In this document: positions 7,852 to 19,483 of the stretch, one piece after another
Numbering within the stretch: the first letter of the stretch is position 1
Layout of the letters: each line of letters opens with the position of its first letter
DNA from: Enterococcus silesiacus
Lineage (GTDB): Bacteria; Bacillota; Bacilli; Lactobacillales; Enterococcaceae
Direction: 5' to 3'
NCBI GenBank assembly: GCA_001465115.1
Contig: CP013614.1
Location: forward strand, 3,864,142-3,928,141
DNA: 64,000 nt
Program-made: the position numbers and the translations under genes
Notes under the pieces: model-generated
Seen by the model: only the letters and a program-made list of their open reading frames with translations
Told to the model about the DNA's origin: nothing
The model's database searches: none

Positions 7852-8616
7852 ATGATTACATTAAAATCACCAAGAGAAATTGAAATGATGGATGAATCTG
7901 GAGAATTATTGGCAGATGTGCATCGTCATTTACGTACGTTTATCAAACCAGGTGTTACAAGCTGGGATATTGAAGTATTTGTGAGAGACTTTATTGAAAG
8001 CCATGGTGGAATAGCCGCACAGATTGGTTTTGAAGACTATAAATATGCAACTTGCTGCAGTATCAATGATGAAATCTGTCATGGCTTTCCTCGTAAAAAG
8101 CCGTTAAAAGACGGCGATTTGATCAAAGTTGACATGTGTATTGATTTAAAAGGCGCAGTATCAGATTCTTGTTGGGCTTATGTGGTAGGCAAATCAACGC
8201 CAGAATTAGATCATTTAATGGAAGTGACAAGAAAAGCCTTGTACCTAGGAATCGAACAAGCGCAAGTAGGCAATCGCATTGGGGATATCGGGCATGCGAT
8301 TCAAACGTATGTTGAAAGTGAAAATTTATCTGTTGTAAGAGATTTTGTAGGTCATGGAATTGGACCAACGATTCATGAAAGCCCAGTTATTCCTCACTAT
8401 GGTGAAGCTGGTAAAGGGTTGCGTTTAAAAGAAGGAATGGTCATTACCATCGAACCGATGGTCAACACGGGAACTTGGCGTATGAAGATGGACCCAAATG
8501 GCTGGACAGCTTACACTTTAGATGGCGGCCTCAGTTGTCAATTTGAACACACTTTGGCGATCACTAAAGAAGGTCCAAAAATTTTGACTTCTCAAGGTGA
8601 AGAATTGACATATTAA
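7852..8616 (+). CDS. map: type I methionine aminopeptidase
   Basis: The 254-residue enzyme removes the initiator methionine from nascent proteins. The five metal ligands of the pita-bread fold are visible: Asp in KVDMCIDLKG, Asp in VSDSCW, His in FVGHGIG, Glu in ITIEPMV and Glu in CQFEHTLA. HESPVIPHYG and the surrounding spacing are standard for the family. AGGAGG precedes the ATG. The gene follows an unusually long structured leader, so its expression is probably controlled after transcription starts. Confidence 0.95.
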   Translation: MITLKSPREIEMMDESGELLADVHRHLRTFIKPGVTSWDIEVFVRDFIESHGGIAAQIGFEDYKYATCCSINDEICHGFPRKKPLKDGDLIKVDMCIDLKGAVSDSCWAYVVGKSTPELDHLMEVTRKALYLGIEQAQVGNRIGDIGHAIQTYVESENLSVVRDFVGHGIGPTIHESPVIPHYGEAGKGLRLKEGMVITIEPMVNTGTWRMKMDPNGWTAYTLDGGLSCQFEHTLAITKEGPKILTSQGEELTY

Positions 8617-8729
8617 TCCAAGAGTAAAGTTTATAGTTTTAGAAGGAAGCAATGTGGTATTTGGCTGCTTGTACTGACTAAACGATCAGAGTCAAAGACT
8701 GCTATTAATTAAAGTTAGAGGAGAATCTT

Positions 8730-9644
8730 ATGAAACTGATGGACAAAGTAAAAAGCAATGAAAAATTAATGCGTTTCATTGAAACGACCCAACATCGAAT
8801 GATAGATTCAGAGATTGGAAATACGTCAGTCGTTGTGGCTTACTATTTACTTTTGTCCTTATTTCCTCTACTGATTGCGGTAGGGAATATCCTGCCGTAC
8901 TTACATATTGACCCAAATGATGTGCTACCTTATATTGCTGAGGCAATTCCCAAGGCGATTTTTAACGACTTAAAACCGGCGATCCAGTCATTGCTGACAC
9001 AGCGCTCTGGCAGCTTACTTTCGATTTCTGCGCTAGCTGCTTTATGGAGTGCTAGCCAAAGTATCAATGCTTTGCAAACGGCGATGAATAAAGCTTTTGG
9101 TGTTGAGCAACGTAAAAATTTTATTATTGTCCGACTGATGTCACTGTTTGTAATTCTTTTATTTTTAACAGCCATCGTAGGTGTGGTCGGTGTTTTAGGT
9201 TTGGGTAAAACGATTTTAGATTTGCTGCAGCCCGTTCTCCATTTTTCAACGGACTTTATTGATACCTTTCAAGCCTTGAAATGGCCGATCACTACATTGG
9301 TACTGCTAGTGATCATGTGTTTGATTTATCGGGTTGTTCCAAATGCAAAACTGACCTTTCGTTCAATTATTCCAGGTGCCATCTTTGCGACCATAGGCTG
9401 GATGTTATTGTCACAGGTCTTTGGGCTTTATATCAAGTACTTCAGCTCAAAGATTGCCAGCTATCAAATTATAGGAAGTTTTATTGTGCTAATGCTGTGG
9501 CTTAATTTTGCCGCAACAATCATTATTTTAGGTGGTATCATCAATGCTGTTGTTAAAGAATACATCTCAAATGAAAAAATTCAGCATCGTTACGGATTGC
9601 TCAATAGGCTAATAGATAAAATAAAAGAAAAATTAAAGAAATAA
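8730..9644 (+). CDS. YihY/virulence factor BrkB-family membrane protein
   Basis: The 304-residue protein has about six hydrophobic segments and the family hallmarks: Y-Y-L-L-L-S-L-F-P near the start, ALWSASQSINAL, and a final G-S-F-I-V-L-M-L-W-L-N-F segment. The family was once called ribonuclease BN by mistake; its real role is unknown, with transport or envelope functions suggested. It lies between map and the epa locus, as in E. faecalis. RBS is GAGGAG. The C-terminus is a Lys-rich cytoplasmic tail. Confidence 0.9.
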   Translation: MKLMDKVKSNEKLMRFIETTQHRMIDSEIGNTSVVVAYYLLLSLFPLLIAVGNILPYLHIDPNDVLPYIAEAIPKAIFNDLKPAIQSLLTQRSGSLLSISALAALWSASQSINALQTAMNKAFGVEQRKNFIIVRLMSLFVILLFLTAIVGVVGVLGLGKTILDLLQPVLHFSTDFIDTFQALKWPITTLVLLVIMCLIYRVVPNAKLTFRSIIPGAIFATIGWMLLSQVFGLYIKYFSSKIASYQIIGSFIVLMLWLNFAATIIILGGIINAVVKEYISNEKIQHRYGLLNRLIDKIKEKLKK

Positions 9645-9716
9645 AGCGAATACTTATAATTCAATAAACGAGTGGAGCTTGTGCGGCGTTCCCTTAGTGG
9701 AAACACCTGTTCCAAC

Positions 9717-9744
9717 TTGTAAATATGGAATGATTCGGTATAAT
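9717..9744 (+). promoter_or_regulatory. epaA promoter
   Basis: TTGTAA (9717-9722), a 16-base spacer and TATAAT (9739-9744), about 30 bases before the epaA start. Confidence 0.75.
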
Positions 9745-9775
9745 ATACGATGTACATTAAGAAAGTAGGTTCATC

Positions 9776-10912
9776 ATGTCGATGTTTATTTATGAAATTT
9801 TTATCCGTCTATTTTTGACGTTTATTTTATCGCTGATCGTAACGCCAATTATTAAATTATTGGCCTTTAGAATAGGAGCCTATGATGCACCGGGCGAAAG
9901 AAGAGTAAATACGAAAAATATGCCTACAGCTGGTGGATTGGGGATTTATTTTGTCTTTTCGTTCTCTTGTTTAGTCATATTTCAGTCAATCATCCCAATC
10001 GATTATATTTGGCCAATTATTTTAGCGGCAGGAATCGTAGTTGCAACTGGCTTGATTGATGATATTTATGAACTGTCACCAAAGAAAAAAACACTTGGGA
10101 TTTTGCTTGGGGCGTTAGTTATTTATTTTGTAGCTGGTATTAGAATCGATATTGTCACATTACCGTTTTTTGGTCATATTGATTTACGTTGGCTTAGTTT
10201 GCCTTTAACGTTATTCTGGATATTTGCTATTACGAATGCCATTAATTTGATTGATGGTTTGGATGGACTTGCTTCAGGTGTTTCCATTATCAGTTTAGCA
10301 ACAATCGGTGTGATTGGTTATTTTTTTCTTCATGCCAAAACGGTTTTTATTCCTATTGTGATTTTTGTCTTAGTTGCAAGTATCGCAGGATTTTTTCCAT
10401 ATAATTTTTATCCAGCTAAGATTTTTTTAGGAGATACCGGCGCTTTATTTCTAGGGTTTATGATTGCGGTGATGTCGTTGCAAGGGTTGAAAAATGCTAC
10501 CTTTATTACAGTGATCACGCCGATGATTATTTTAGGTGTGCCAATTACAGATACTGTCTATGCGATCATTCGACGCTTGATGAACAAACGTCCGATTTCA
10601 TCAGCCGATAAGATGCATTTGCATCATCGCTTGTTGTCGCTTGGATTTACGCACAAAGGTGCAGTGATGACGATTTATGGGCTGGCATTGGTGTTTTCAT
10701 TTGTTGCATTGTTGTTTAGCTATGCAAGCAACGTTGCGTCGATTCTACTGATTGTTTTTAGTGCAATCGGGCTAGAGTTATTTATTGAAATGATCGGATT
10801 GGTTGGAGAGAACCATCAGCCTTTGATGTACATCTTACGTATGTTTGGTAACCGTGAGTTTCGCCATCAACAATTGGAAAAACGACTAGGTAAACATTCT
10901 AAAAAAAAGTAA
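9776..10912 (+). CDS. epaA: EpaA: undecaprenyl-phosphate GlcNAc-1-phosphate transferase (WecA/TagO family)
   Basis: The 378-residue integral membrane enzyme starts lipid-linked polymer synthesis by moving GlcNAc-1-P from UDP-GlcNAc to undecaprenyl phosphate. It has ten or so membrane segments and the family motifs: A-Y-D-A-P-G-E-R-R-V near residue 40, the Asp pair in LIDDIYEL, NLIDGLDGLASG, and the His-rich HLHHRLLSLGFTHKGAV cytoplasmic loop. It is the first gene of the enterococcal polysaccharide antigen locus, where the homologue primes the rhamnan backbone. It has its own promoter and ends in a palindromic hairpin, so later genes need other promoters or read-through. Confidence 0.93.
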   Translation: MSMFIYEIFIRLFLTFILSLIVTPIIKLLAFRIGAYDAPGERRVNTKNMPTAGGLGIYFVFSFSCLVIFQSIIPIDYIWPIILAAGIVVATGLIDDIYELSPKKKTLGILLGALVIYFVAGIRIDIVTLPFFGHIDLRWLSLPLTLFWIFAITNAINLIDGLDGLASGVSIISLATIGVIGYFFLHAKTVFIPIVIFVLVASIAGFFPYNFYPAKIFLGDTGALFLGFMIAVMSLQGLKNATFITVITPMIILGVPITDTVYAIIRRLMNKRPISSADKMHLHHRLLSLGFTHKGAVMTIYGLALVFSFVALLFSYASNVASILLIVFSAIGLELFIEMIGLVGENHQPLMYILRMFGNREFRHQQLEKRLGKHSKKK

Positions 10913-10980
10913 ATAATCAATGAGAATCTTTGCTGGAATTTTAAGCTGTGTTATAATTCATTGATTGAGTAAAATGAGAG

Positions 10981-11013
10981 AGCGGGACAAAACTCAGTTA
11001 GTTTTGCTCCGCT
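10981..11013 (+). repeat. palindromic GGRACAAAAC repeat, copy 1, likely also a terminator
   Basis: AGCGGGACAAAACT and AGTTTTGCTCCGCT pair with two internal mismatches around a five-base loop. A close relative lies between rmlB and rmlD (16234-16278). A smaller AATCAT/ATGATT hairpin with a T run follows at 11043-11061. No other gene is evident between epaA and epaB. Confidence 0.7.
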
Positions 11014-11201
11014 TTCCTAGAATTCATGGGAATCAGCTTTTAAATCATAGTTAATGATTTTTTACATAATGAACTATTTATGGAAAAGCAGAGCCAATAA
11101 TATTACTCAATTGAAGCAGTTACGGTTCTACTTTGAGCGAGGATAAGTTAGTTTAGAGAAGTGCTAGCTTGATTTTTCTTATTTTAATGAGGTGCAAAAA
11201 T

Positions 11202-11984
11202 ATGAATGATAGAATAACGATTTCCATTGTTACTCACAATAGCCGTCATATTTTTGATGTGCTTGATAATTTAAAAACTGAATTAGGTCTGGCATCAAAT
11301 TATGAGATACATATATTTGACAATGCTTCACAGACAAATTATATAGAACAACTTGAAAGCTATGGCTCATTTATCACCTTGCATACTTCTGCTGAAAACA
11401 AAGGCTTTGGTTATGGACACAATCAAGTGCTGACAAAGGTCTCTACACGTTATGCTGTCATTTTTAATCCTGATGTTTTGATTACAAAAGAAGCACTAGA
11501 TAACGTGGTTCAGCGAATGAGAGAAGATGGGCAGTTGGCAGCAGTTTGTCCCAAAGTGTTGAATTCAGATGGAACGACACAATATTTAGTACGCCAAAAA
11601 CTGGACGTATTTGATTACATGTTGCGTTTTGTCCCTTTTCAAGCTATCAAAAAGCTGTTTGATAAGCGCTTGAGTTATTATGAGTGTCGAGACTTGCCAG
11701 ATAACCAAACATCCTATATCAAAATGGGCTCAGGTTGTTTTATGGTAATTGATATCGACAAATTCAACCAAATTGGCGGCTTTGATGAACGCTTTTTCAT
11801 GTATTTTGAAGATAATGACTTGTGCTTAAGATTTGGGAAAGCGGGCTACAAGATTTTATATACCCCTTTTGAAACAGTGATTCATTTGTATGAAAAAGGT
11901 GCACATAAAAGCAAGAAACTATTTAAAATATTTTTACAATCAATGATTAAATTTTTTAATAAATGGGGCTGGAGGTTTTTCTAG
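11202..11984 (+). CDS. epaB: EpaB: family 2 glycosyltransferase (rhamnosyltransferase)
   Basis: The 260-residue GT2 protein has the nucleotide-sugar site at its N-terminus (SIVTHNSRH), ENKGFGYGHNQVL, the metal-binding region NPDVLI, and a C-terminal F-M-Y-F-E-D-N-D-L-C-L-R-F motif holding the catalytic base. This profile is typical of dTDP-rhamnose-using transferases such as WbbL/RfbF, and its place after epaA matches epaB, which acts early in rhamnan synthesis. I chose the ATG at 11202, preceded by GAGG, over an upstream in-frame ATG without an RBS. The stop overlaps the next start (TAGTG). Confidence 0.88.
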   Translation: MNDRITISIVTHNSRHIFDVLDNLKTELGLASNYEIHIFDNASQTNYIEQLESYGSFITLHTSAENKGFGYGHNQVLTKVSTRYAVIFNPDVLITKEALDNVVQRMREDGQLAAVCPKVLNSDGTTQYLVRQKLDVFDYMLRFVPFQAIKKLFDKRLSYYECRDLPDNQTSYIKMGSGCFMVIDIDKFNQIGGFDERFFMYFEDNDLCLRFGKAGYKILYTPFETVIHLYEKGAHKSKKLFKIFLQSMIKFFNKWGWRFF

Positions 11985-12820
11985 TGGAGAATAAGTTGAT
12001 TATCACGATTGTCATGTATCAAACTGAATTCTCGCAAACCCCTAGTTATGATTATCTAAAAAGAATAATGACAGGTAAGAAGTCTGCCTACTTGCTTGTT
12101 TATGATAACAGTAAAAAAGCTCAGGAGGATGAGTTGTTTTGTCGAGAGAATGTTCGTTATATTCATGATGAAACGAATCCAGGACTGGCTGAAGCTTACA
12201 ACGCTGGAAGTCAATATTTACAAGAACTGCAGGGGGATTTACTGCTATTGCTGGATCAAGATACACTGATTGATGAAGCGTATCTTGAGACATTGTTAGG
12301 ATTAGAACTTGTCGAAGAAATCGGTGCGTATGTTCCGATTATTAGTTCTCATGGACGACAAATTTCTCCAGTATTCTCAGATCGATATGTTGGAGGGAAA
12401 TCAGAGCTGCCGGAATCAGGCGTCTATTCACAAAGAATCATGAGCATTAATTCTGGAACTGCGATTCCTCAAAAGACGATCCAAAGTATTGGTCAATTTA
12501 GTCTTGATTTTCCCTTGGATTTTTTGGATCATTGGTTGTTTTGGCGTATCCATCAGCTTGGTAAAAAAGTCTATGTGTTGGATCATCACTTGGCTCATGA
12601 TCTTTCGGTTTTAGATTATCGAACGATAGATAGTAAAAGATATGATTCGATCATTCAGGGAGAAACATTGTTTTATCAAAAATACGATCAGGATAAGTTT
12701 TATACTCACAGAAGACATCTACTGCTAAGAACACTTAAACAATTTTTACGTGTCAAGAACCGAAAAATTTGGCGCCGGACGTTTTTAGAGTACCGATCAC
12801 TACTAATGAAAGGAAAATAA
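11984..12820 (+). CDS. epaC: EpaC: family 2 glycosyltransferase
   Basis: The 278-residue protein resembles rhamnosyltransferases: N-terminal ITIVMYQTEFS, then NPGLAEAYNAG, LLLLDQDTLI (DxD-like metal site) and a C-terminal FLDHWLFWRIHQLGK motif. GTG at 11984 is the best start: GGAGG lies eight bases upstream and the codon overlaps the epaB stop by one base. An ATG 21 bases earlier has no RBS. It should add sugar to the growing rhamnan at the cytoplasmic face. Its stop codon abuts the next start. Confidence 0.85.
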   Translation: MENKLIITIVMYQTEFSQTPSYDYLKRIMTGKKSAYLLVYDNSKKAQEDELFCRENVRYIHDETNPGLAEAYNAGSQYLQELQGDLLLLLDQDTLIDEAYLETLLGLELVEEIGAYVPIISSHGRQISPVFSDRYVGGKSELPESGVYSQRIMSINSGTAIPQKTIQSIGQFSLDFPLDFLDHWLFWRIHQLGKKVYVLDHHLAHDLSVLDYRTIDSKRYDSIIQGETLFYQKYDQDKFYTHRRHLLLRTLKQFLRVKNRKIWRRTFLEYRSLLMKGK

Positions 12821-13534
12821 ATGATTTCAGTTTGTCTTGCTACTTATAATGGAGAAAAGTATTTAGAAGAACAGCTTGCGAGTATTTTACCTCAGCTGGG
12901 GTCTGATGATGAGTTGATTATATCGGATGATGGGTCGACAGACGAGACTTTAGCTATTATTGAAAGGTATGCGGATCAAGATCAGCGGATAAAATTTTTT
13001 ACAGGACCAGGTCAAGGTGTAATCGCTAATTTTGCATTTGCGATCAACCAAAGTCAGGAAGAATATATTTTTTTAGCAGATCAAGATGATGTCTGGCTTC
13101 CTGAAAAAGTTCAAACTACTTTGGATTATTTTCAAACGCATCCGGAAATCGAGCTAGTGATTAGCGATCTAGTGATTGTCAATGAGCAGCTAGAGGTGAT
13201 AGAGCCTTCTTATTTTGACTATCGAAATGTAAAACTCGGTTTTTTTCATAACATCGTCAAAAACAAATATATCGGCGCTGGCATGGCTTTTCGTAGTAGC
13301 CTAAAAATACGGATATTGCCGATTCCGTCAAAAGTTCCGATGCACGATATGTGGATCGGGTTGATCGCAGCATATAGAAACAAAAGTGCGTTGATAACAC
13401 AGCCGCTCACGCTATACCGTAGACATGACAACAATGCGAGCGAAATCAATACAAAAGCTAGTTTTTTTCAACAGTTGAAATGGCGTTGTGCAATTAGCTA
13501 TGTACTTTTCAAAAGAATATTTTTTCATGCGTGA
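12821..13534 (+). CDS. epaD: EpaD: family 2 glycosyltransferase
   Basis: The 237-residue GT2 protein begins with the classic SVCLATYNGEKYLEEQLASI, then IISDDGSTDET, and the DxD metal site in FLADQDDVWLP. MHDMWIGLIAAY in the C-terminal half fits the acceptor/catalytic region of WchA/RgpB-like rhamnosyltransferases. The start follows the epaC stop with no gap and AAGGAAA as RBS. Part of the epaBCD block that assembles the polysaccharide backbone. It matches epaD by order. Linkage is not deducible. Confidence 0.83.
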   Translation: MISVCLATYNGEKYLEEQLASILPQLGSDDELIISDDGSTDETLAIIERYADQDQRIKFFTGPGQGVIANFAFAINQSQEEYIFLADQDDVWLPEKVQTTLDYFQTHPEIELVISDLVIVNEQLEVIEPSYFDYRNVKLGFFHNIVKNKYIGAGMAFRSSLKIRILPIPSKVPMHDMWIGLIAAYRNKSALITQPLTLYRRHDNNASEINTKASFFQQLKWRCAISYVLFKRIFFHA

Positions 13535-13545
13535 GAAACAGCTAC

Positions 13546-13574
13546 TTTACAGTTTTGTAAAATATTCTTAAAAT
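13546..13574 (+). promoter_or_regulatory. promoter of the rml operon
   Basis: TTTACA (13546-13551), 17 bases, TAAAAT (13569-13574). It sits in the 126-base gap before rmlA, so dTDP-rhamnose genes can be transcribed apart from epaBCD. Confidence 0.7.
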
Positions 13575-13660
13575 GAATGACAATCATTGCTAATAATGCA
13601 ATAATAACCTTTAGTGATGTTAGTAAATAATAAAAATAAATTAGTATAAGGAGTTTTTTC

Positions 13661-14530
13661 ATGAAAGGGATTATCTTAGCTGGAGGAAGTGGAACCAGAC
13701 TATATCCGTTAACGAAAGCCACATCAAAACAATTAATGCCTATCTACGACAAACCAATGATTTATTATCCAATGTCTACGTTGATGTTGGCGGGGATCAA
13801 AGAAATTTTGATTATTTCTACACCCGATGATACGCCGCGCTTTGAAAATTTGTTTGGCGATGGAAAAGATCTAGGTATTCATATTGAATATGCAGTTCAA
13901 GAAAGTCCGGATGGCCTTGCACAAGCCTTTATCATAGGAGAAAAATTTATCGGTGATGATAGCGTTTGTCTTGTTTTAGGTGATAATATTTATTATGGCG
14001 GCGGTCTCTCTAACATGTTACAGCGAGCAGCTGCAAAAGAAAACGGAGCAACTGTTTTCGGCTATCATGTAAATGATCCAGAGCGTTTTGGGGTAGTTGA
14101 GTTCGACGACCAAATGCGTGCTCTTTCAATTGAAGAAAAACCTGAACAACCGAAATCAAATTATGCTGTTACTGGTCTATATTTTTATGATAACGATGTA
14201 ATTGAGATTGCTAAAAACATCAAACCATCTGATCGTGGTGAACTAGAGATCACAGATGTAAATAAAGTCTACTTAGAAAAAAATAAATTATCTGTTGAAT
14301 TGATGGGACGCGGCTATGCGTGGTTAGATACTGGAACACACGAATCGCTTTTAGAAGCGTCAACATTTATTGAAACAATCGAGAAACGTCAAAACTTAAA
14401 AGTAGCTTGTTTAGAAGAAATTGCGTATCGAATGAGTTATATCACAAAAGAGCAATTGATTGAACTTGCGCAACCATTGAAGAAAAATGGGTATGGACAA
14501 TATTTATTAAGATTGGCAGAAACAGACTAG
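13661..14530 (+). CDS. rmlA: RmlA: glucose-1-phosphate thymidylyltransferase (EpaE)
   Basis: The 289-residue protein makes dTDP-glucose from glucose-1-phosphate and dTTP, the first step to dTDP-L-rhamnose. It shows the nucleotidyltransferase signature [17 protein letters not shown] at residues 8-24, the L-V-L-G-D-N metal site and the E-K-P motif ([11 protein letters not shown]). Length and motifs are those of the short RmlA class. RBS is AAGGAG. It leads the rmlACBD set inside the epa locus (epaE to epaH in E. faecalis). Confidence 0.96.
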   Translation: MKGIILAGGSGTRLYPLTKATSKQLMPIYDKPMIYYPMSTLMLAGIKEILIISTPDDTPRFENLFGDGKDLGIHIEYAVQESPDGLAQAFIIGEKFIGDDSVCLVLGDNIYYGGGLSNMLQRAAAKENGATVFGYHVNDPERFGVVEFDDQMRALSIEEKPEQPKSNYAVTGLYFYDNDVIEIAKNIKPSDRGELEITDVNKVYLEKNKLSVELMGRGYAWLDTGTHESLLEASTFIETIEKRQNLKVACLEEIAYRMSYITKEQLIELAQPLKKNGYGQYLLRLAETD

Positions 14531-14541
14531 GGGCGAATAGA

Positions 14542-15114
14542 ATGAAAGTTATTGACACAAAATTGCAAGATGTAAAAATCATTGAAATGGACGTATTTGG
14601 CGATCACCGCGGCTTTTTTACTGAAAGCTATTCTAAAGAAAAATTTGCTGAACAAGGATTGGATTTTGACTTTGTACAAGATAATCATTCTCTTTCAAGT
14701 GAAGCGGGTGTATTGCGTGGCTTGCATTTTCAAAAAGGCGAAGCAGCTCAAACAAAACTGATCCGCGTTGTAACTGGTGCAGTATTAGATGTGATTGTTG
14801 ATATCCGTAAAGGCAGTCCAACTTATGGTCAATGGGAAGGTTATATTTTGTCCGAACATAACCATCGTCAATTATTGGTACCTAAAGGCTATGCGCATGG
14901 TTTTGTAACGTTGACACCAAATGTTAATTTTATGTATAAGTGTGATAATTATTATAATGCACCTGCAGATGGCGGGATTGCTTTTGATGATTCAGATTTA
15001 GCGATTGAGTGGCCGATTGATATTAAAAAAGCCATTACGTCTGAAAAAGATAAAAAGCACCCAACATTAAAAGAATTTGAATCTGAGAATTCTTTTGTTT
15101 ATGGTGAAATCTAA
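14542..15114 (+). CDS. rmlC: RmlC: dTDP-4-dehydrorhamnose 3,5-epimerase (EpaF)
   Basis: The 190-residue cupin-fold enzyme epimerises C3 and C5 of the dTDP-4-keto-6-deoxyglucose intermediate. The catalytic His is in GVLRGLHFQ, and DVIVDIRKGSPTYG and P-K-G-Y-A-H-G-F-V-T-L are family hallmarks. It follows rmlA by 11 bases in the same operon. Length is normal. Confidence 0.96.
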   Translation: MKVIDTKLQDVKIIEMDVFGDHRGFFTESYSKEKFAEQGLDFDFVQDNHSLSSEAGVLRGLHFQKGEAAQTKLIRVVTGAVLDVIVDIRKGSPTYGQWEGYILSEHNHRQLLVPKGYAHGFVTLTPNVNFMYKCDNYYNAPADGGIAFDDSDLAIEWPIDIKKAITSEKDKKHPTLKEFESENSFVYGEI

Positions 15115-16167
<1,053 letters not shown>

Positions 16168-16233
16168 ATAGATATCATAATTTAGGGTATCTTACAGCAG
16201 ATTTTAACTGAGTACGATTAAAATAGCGAATTA

Positions 16234-16278
16234 TTGAGCGTGGAACAAAACTAAACATTGGTTTTGCTCCACGCTCAA
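16234..16278 (+). repeat. palindromic GGRACAAAAC repeat, copy 2
   Basis: TTGAGCGTGGAACAAAAC and GTTTTGCTCCACGCTCAA pair over 18 bases with one mismatch around a nine-base loop. It shares its core with the hairpin after epaA. It has no strong T run and sits inside an operon, so it may attenuate or process the transcript before rmlD. Confidence 0.75.
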
Positions 16279-16354
16279 AATACGAATCGGCAGCAAAGAA
16301 AAGAAGCATAGTGAATATTGTCTTAGCTTCTTTGTCTTGAAGGAGGAAAAAAGA

Positions 16355-17197
<843 letters not shown>

Positions 17198-17210
17198 GAG
17201 GAACGTAATT

Positions 17211-18734
17211 TTGGTTGGGGGAGAAAAATATCTAGGGTGGTTCAAGGTAGTATTTAAACAAAGATGGAAGTATTTGCTAGCGCTGTTAATAATCTTTACA
17301 GTATTTACGCTGTATTTTTTTCAATTTTCTGCTATTCCTAAAAAAATAATTTTATTGACAGGGGTGCTTAGTGGGCTAGGTATTTTATTGATTGGGAAAA
17401 ACCTAGCAAAAAGTACATTTTGGATTATTCTACTGATGGGAACATTGTTCACGTTCATCACACCAGTGTTAGACACTCCGGATGAACATGCGCATTTTTC
17501 ACGAGCAGTGTACTTATCTGAAGGGCACTTTGGCATGAGTGATAAGGCCGACGAACTTAAAATTTCTAAGGATTTTAAAGTAGTGCTAGATCGTGTCCAT
17601 CATAATTATTACAACGATTTAAAACAGCAGCGTCACACAAAGAAACAAAATGAAGAACCAATTATTTCGCTAACGGCAACCTACTCATTTATTAGCTACG
17701 TACCACAAGCTATTGGCTGGTCAATAGGTAAGCTACTGAACCTTAATCTATATTGGAGTTTTTATTTAGGTCGCTTGGTCAATTTGATTGCTTACGCGAT
17801 TTTGTCTTATTTCGCTATAAAAAATGTAAAAAAATTCAAGGTTCCAATGGCTGTCGTTACAACGTTACCAATGGTGGTATATCTGGCTGCATCTTATAAC
17901 CAAGATGGGGTTTCGTACGGATTAGTATTCTTAGCATTGTCTTTATTTATTAATTTTATTACAAATGAAGCAAAAATAGAAGCGAAGGAAATAGGGGTGT
18001 TTTTACTGCTATGTGGTATTTTAGCCACCTGTAAATTACCTTATGTCATGTTAGCTGGGATATTGATTTTTATTAAACCAAGTCAATATAAAAATAGAAA
18101 AACATATCTGTTCGCTTGGGGTGCTGTGATTTTAGCAGCAATCATTGCCTTACTTTGGTATTATTATTATACGACATTTACACCAGCAAATAGAGTGTCA
18201 GAAAAAGATCCAACTGAACAATTGAAATTTATGGTACACAATGTTCCAACAGCAATTAAGTTGATGTTTTCTGGAATAGTAGATTCAATTAGTAAGTATC
18301 ACGAGTTGTTTACTTTTGGCTGGTTTTCTTATGGATCTCCACATATTTGGTTTATGTATTTAGTTTATATGGGCGGGTTGTTTGTCTTTTATCCATTAGA
18401 GATAAAAGCAAAGTATTATTTGAATACATTAGGATCTGCAGTCGTTATGTTAGGAATCATTTTTGCGATTAATTTAAGTCAGTATTTGACTTGGACACCA
18501 GTCGGGTTAGGAACTGTAGAAGGTGTACAAGGAAGATATTATATAGGATTGCTTGTTTTGTTACCGATCTTTGTGAATAGTTCAAAACTTTTTTATCCTC
18601 AAACAGAATTAAGCGAACAAAGAGAGTTAATGAAAAAGTTAGAATATGCGCAAAATATTTGGGTTTTATCTATAGCAACGTATTTCTTAATGACAATGAT
18701 ATTACTCACTTTAGGAAATTATTATAGAGGCTAA
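17211..18734 (+). CDS. DUF2142-like polytopic membrane protein
   Basis: The 507-residue protein has about a dozen hydrophobic segments and a short loop TPDEHAHFSRAVYLSEGHFG, which is the DUF2142 hallmark (aspartate-glutamate pair after the first segments). The layout resembles GT-C glycosyltransferases that use lipid-linked sugars on the outer face, so a role in side-chain transfer to the polysaccharide is plausible but inferred. The start is TTG with AGGAGG nine bases upstream and no better ATG nearby. It is 13 bases after rmlD, hence in the same operon, and precedes a dolichol-phosphate-mannose-synthase-like GT2, a typical GT-C partner. Confidence 0.8.
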   Translation: MVGGEKYLGWFKVVFKQRWKYLLALLIIFTVFTLYFFQFSAIPKKIILLTGVLSGLGILLIGKNLAKSTFWIILLMGTLFTFITPVLDTPDEHAHFSRAVYLSEGHFGMSDKADELKISKDFKVVLDRVHHNYYNDLKQQRHTKKQNEEPIISLTATYSFISYVPQAIGWSIGKLLNLNLYWSFYLGRLVNLIAYAILSYFAIKNVKKFKVPMAVVTTLPMVVYLAASYNQDGVSYGLVFLALSLFINFITNEAKIEAKEIGVFLLLCGILATCKLPYVMLAGILIFIKPSQYKNRKTYLFAWGAVILAAIIALLWYYYYTTFTPANRVSEKDPTEQLKFMVHNVPTAIKLMFSGIVDSISKYHELFTFGWFSYGSPHIWFMYLVYMGGLFVFYPLEIKAKYYLNTLGSAVVMLGIIFAINLSQYLTWTPVGLGTVEGVQGRYYIGLLVLLPIFVNSSKLFYPQTELSEQRELMKKLEYAQNIWVLSIATYFLMTMILLTLGNYYRG

Positions 18735-18754
18735 ATATAAAGGAGTAAGATGAA

Positions 18755-19483
18755 TTGAAAATATTATTGATTATACCTGCATACAATGAAGAAGAAAATA
18801 TTTTAAATACAATAATGTCTATTGAACATTTTAAAAAAGAGAATAGTCATAACTATCCTTATATCATTGATTATGTTGTAATCAATGATGGCTCAACGGA
18901 TAGAACACAAGCTATTTTAGATGAAAATGAAATCAACTCGGTTCAATTGGTTATGAACTTGGGGATCGGTGGAGCTGTCCAAACAGGGTATCGATATGCG
19001 GAAGAAAATGATTACGATATTGCTGTGCAGTTCGATGGGGATGGGCAGCATGATATCAACAGTTTAGATTTTGTCGTACAGCCGATAATAAAAAAAGAAA
19101 CTGATTTCGTCATTGGTTCTAGGTTTTTACCAAATGAAAAAGCTGATTTTCAAACAACATTCATGCGTCGTGTTGGCATCAAAATCCTTTCCTTTTTGAT
19201 TTATTTATCATCTGGGAAAAAGATTTACGATGTGACTTCGGGATATCGTGCCTGTAATAAAGACATCATCGCTTATTTTTCAAAAACATATCCGACGAGT
19301 TATCCTGAACCTGAATCAACTGTTCACTTGCTTAAAAAGAAATTCAGCATTAAAGAAGTTGCTGTTAATATGATGGAAAGATCGGGTGGACAATCATCGA
19401 TTCGTTCATTTACTTCGGTCAAGTATATGGTTGAGGTAAGTATTGCAATTATTGTTTCAGGTTTTATGCGGGAGGGAGACTAA
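18755..19483 (+). CDS. epaI: EpaI-like GT2, polyprenyl-phosphate sugar synthase type
   Basis: The 242-residue protein has the DPM1/GtrB-like GT2 profile: LLIIPAYNEEENI, NDGSTDRT, NLGIGGAVQTGY, FDGDGQHD (metal site) and SGYRACNK. Such enzymes load a sugar onto undecaprenyl phosphate for use by an outer-face GT-C enzyme. There are no clear C-terminal membrane segments beyond one weak stretch. TTG start with AGGAG nine bases upstream. It overlaps the next gene (TAATG). Together with the DUF2142 and DUF2304/SMR-like neighbours it may form a side-chain addition module. The epaI name rests on gene order. Confidence 0.8.
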   Translation: MKILLIIPAYNEEENILNTIMSIEHFKKENSHNYPYIIDYVVINDGSTDRTQAILDENEINSVQLVMNLGIGGAVQTGYRYAEENDYDIAVQFDGDGQHDINSLDFVVQPIIKKETDFVIGSRFLPNEKADFQTTFMRRVGIKILSFLIYLSSGKKIYDVTSGYRACNKDIIAYFSKTYPTSYPEPESTVHLLKKKFSIKEVAVNMMERSGGQSSIRSFTSVKYMVEVSIAIIVSGFMREGD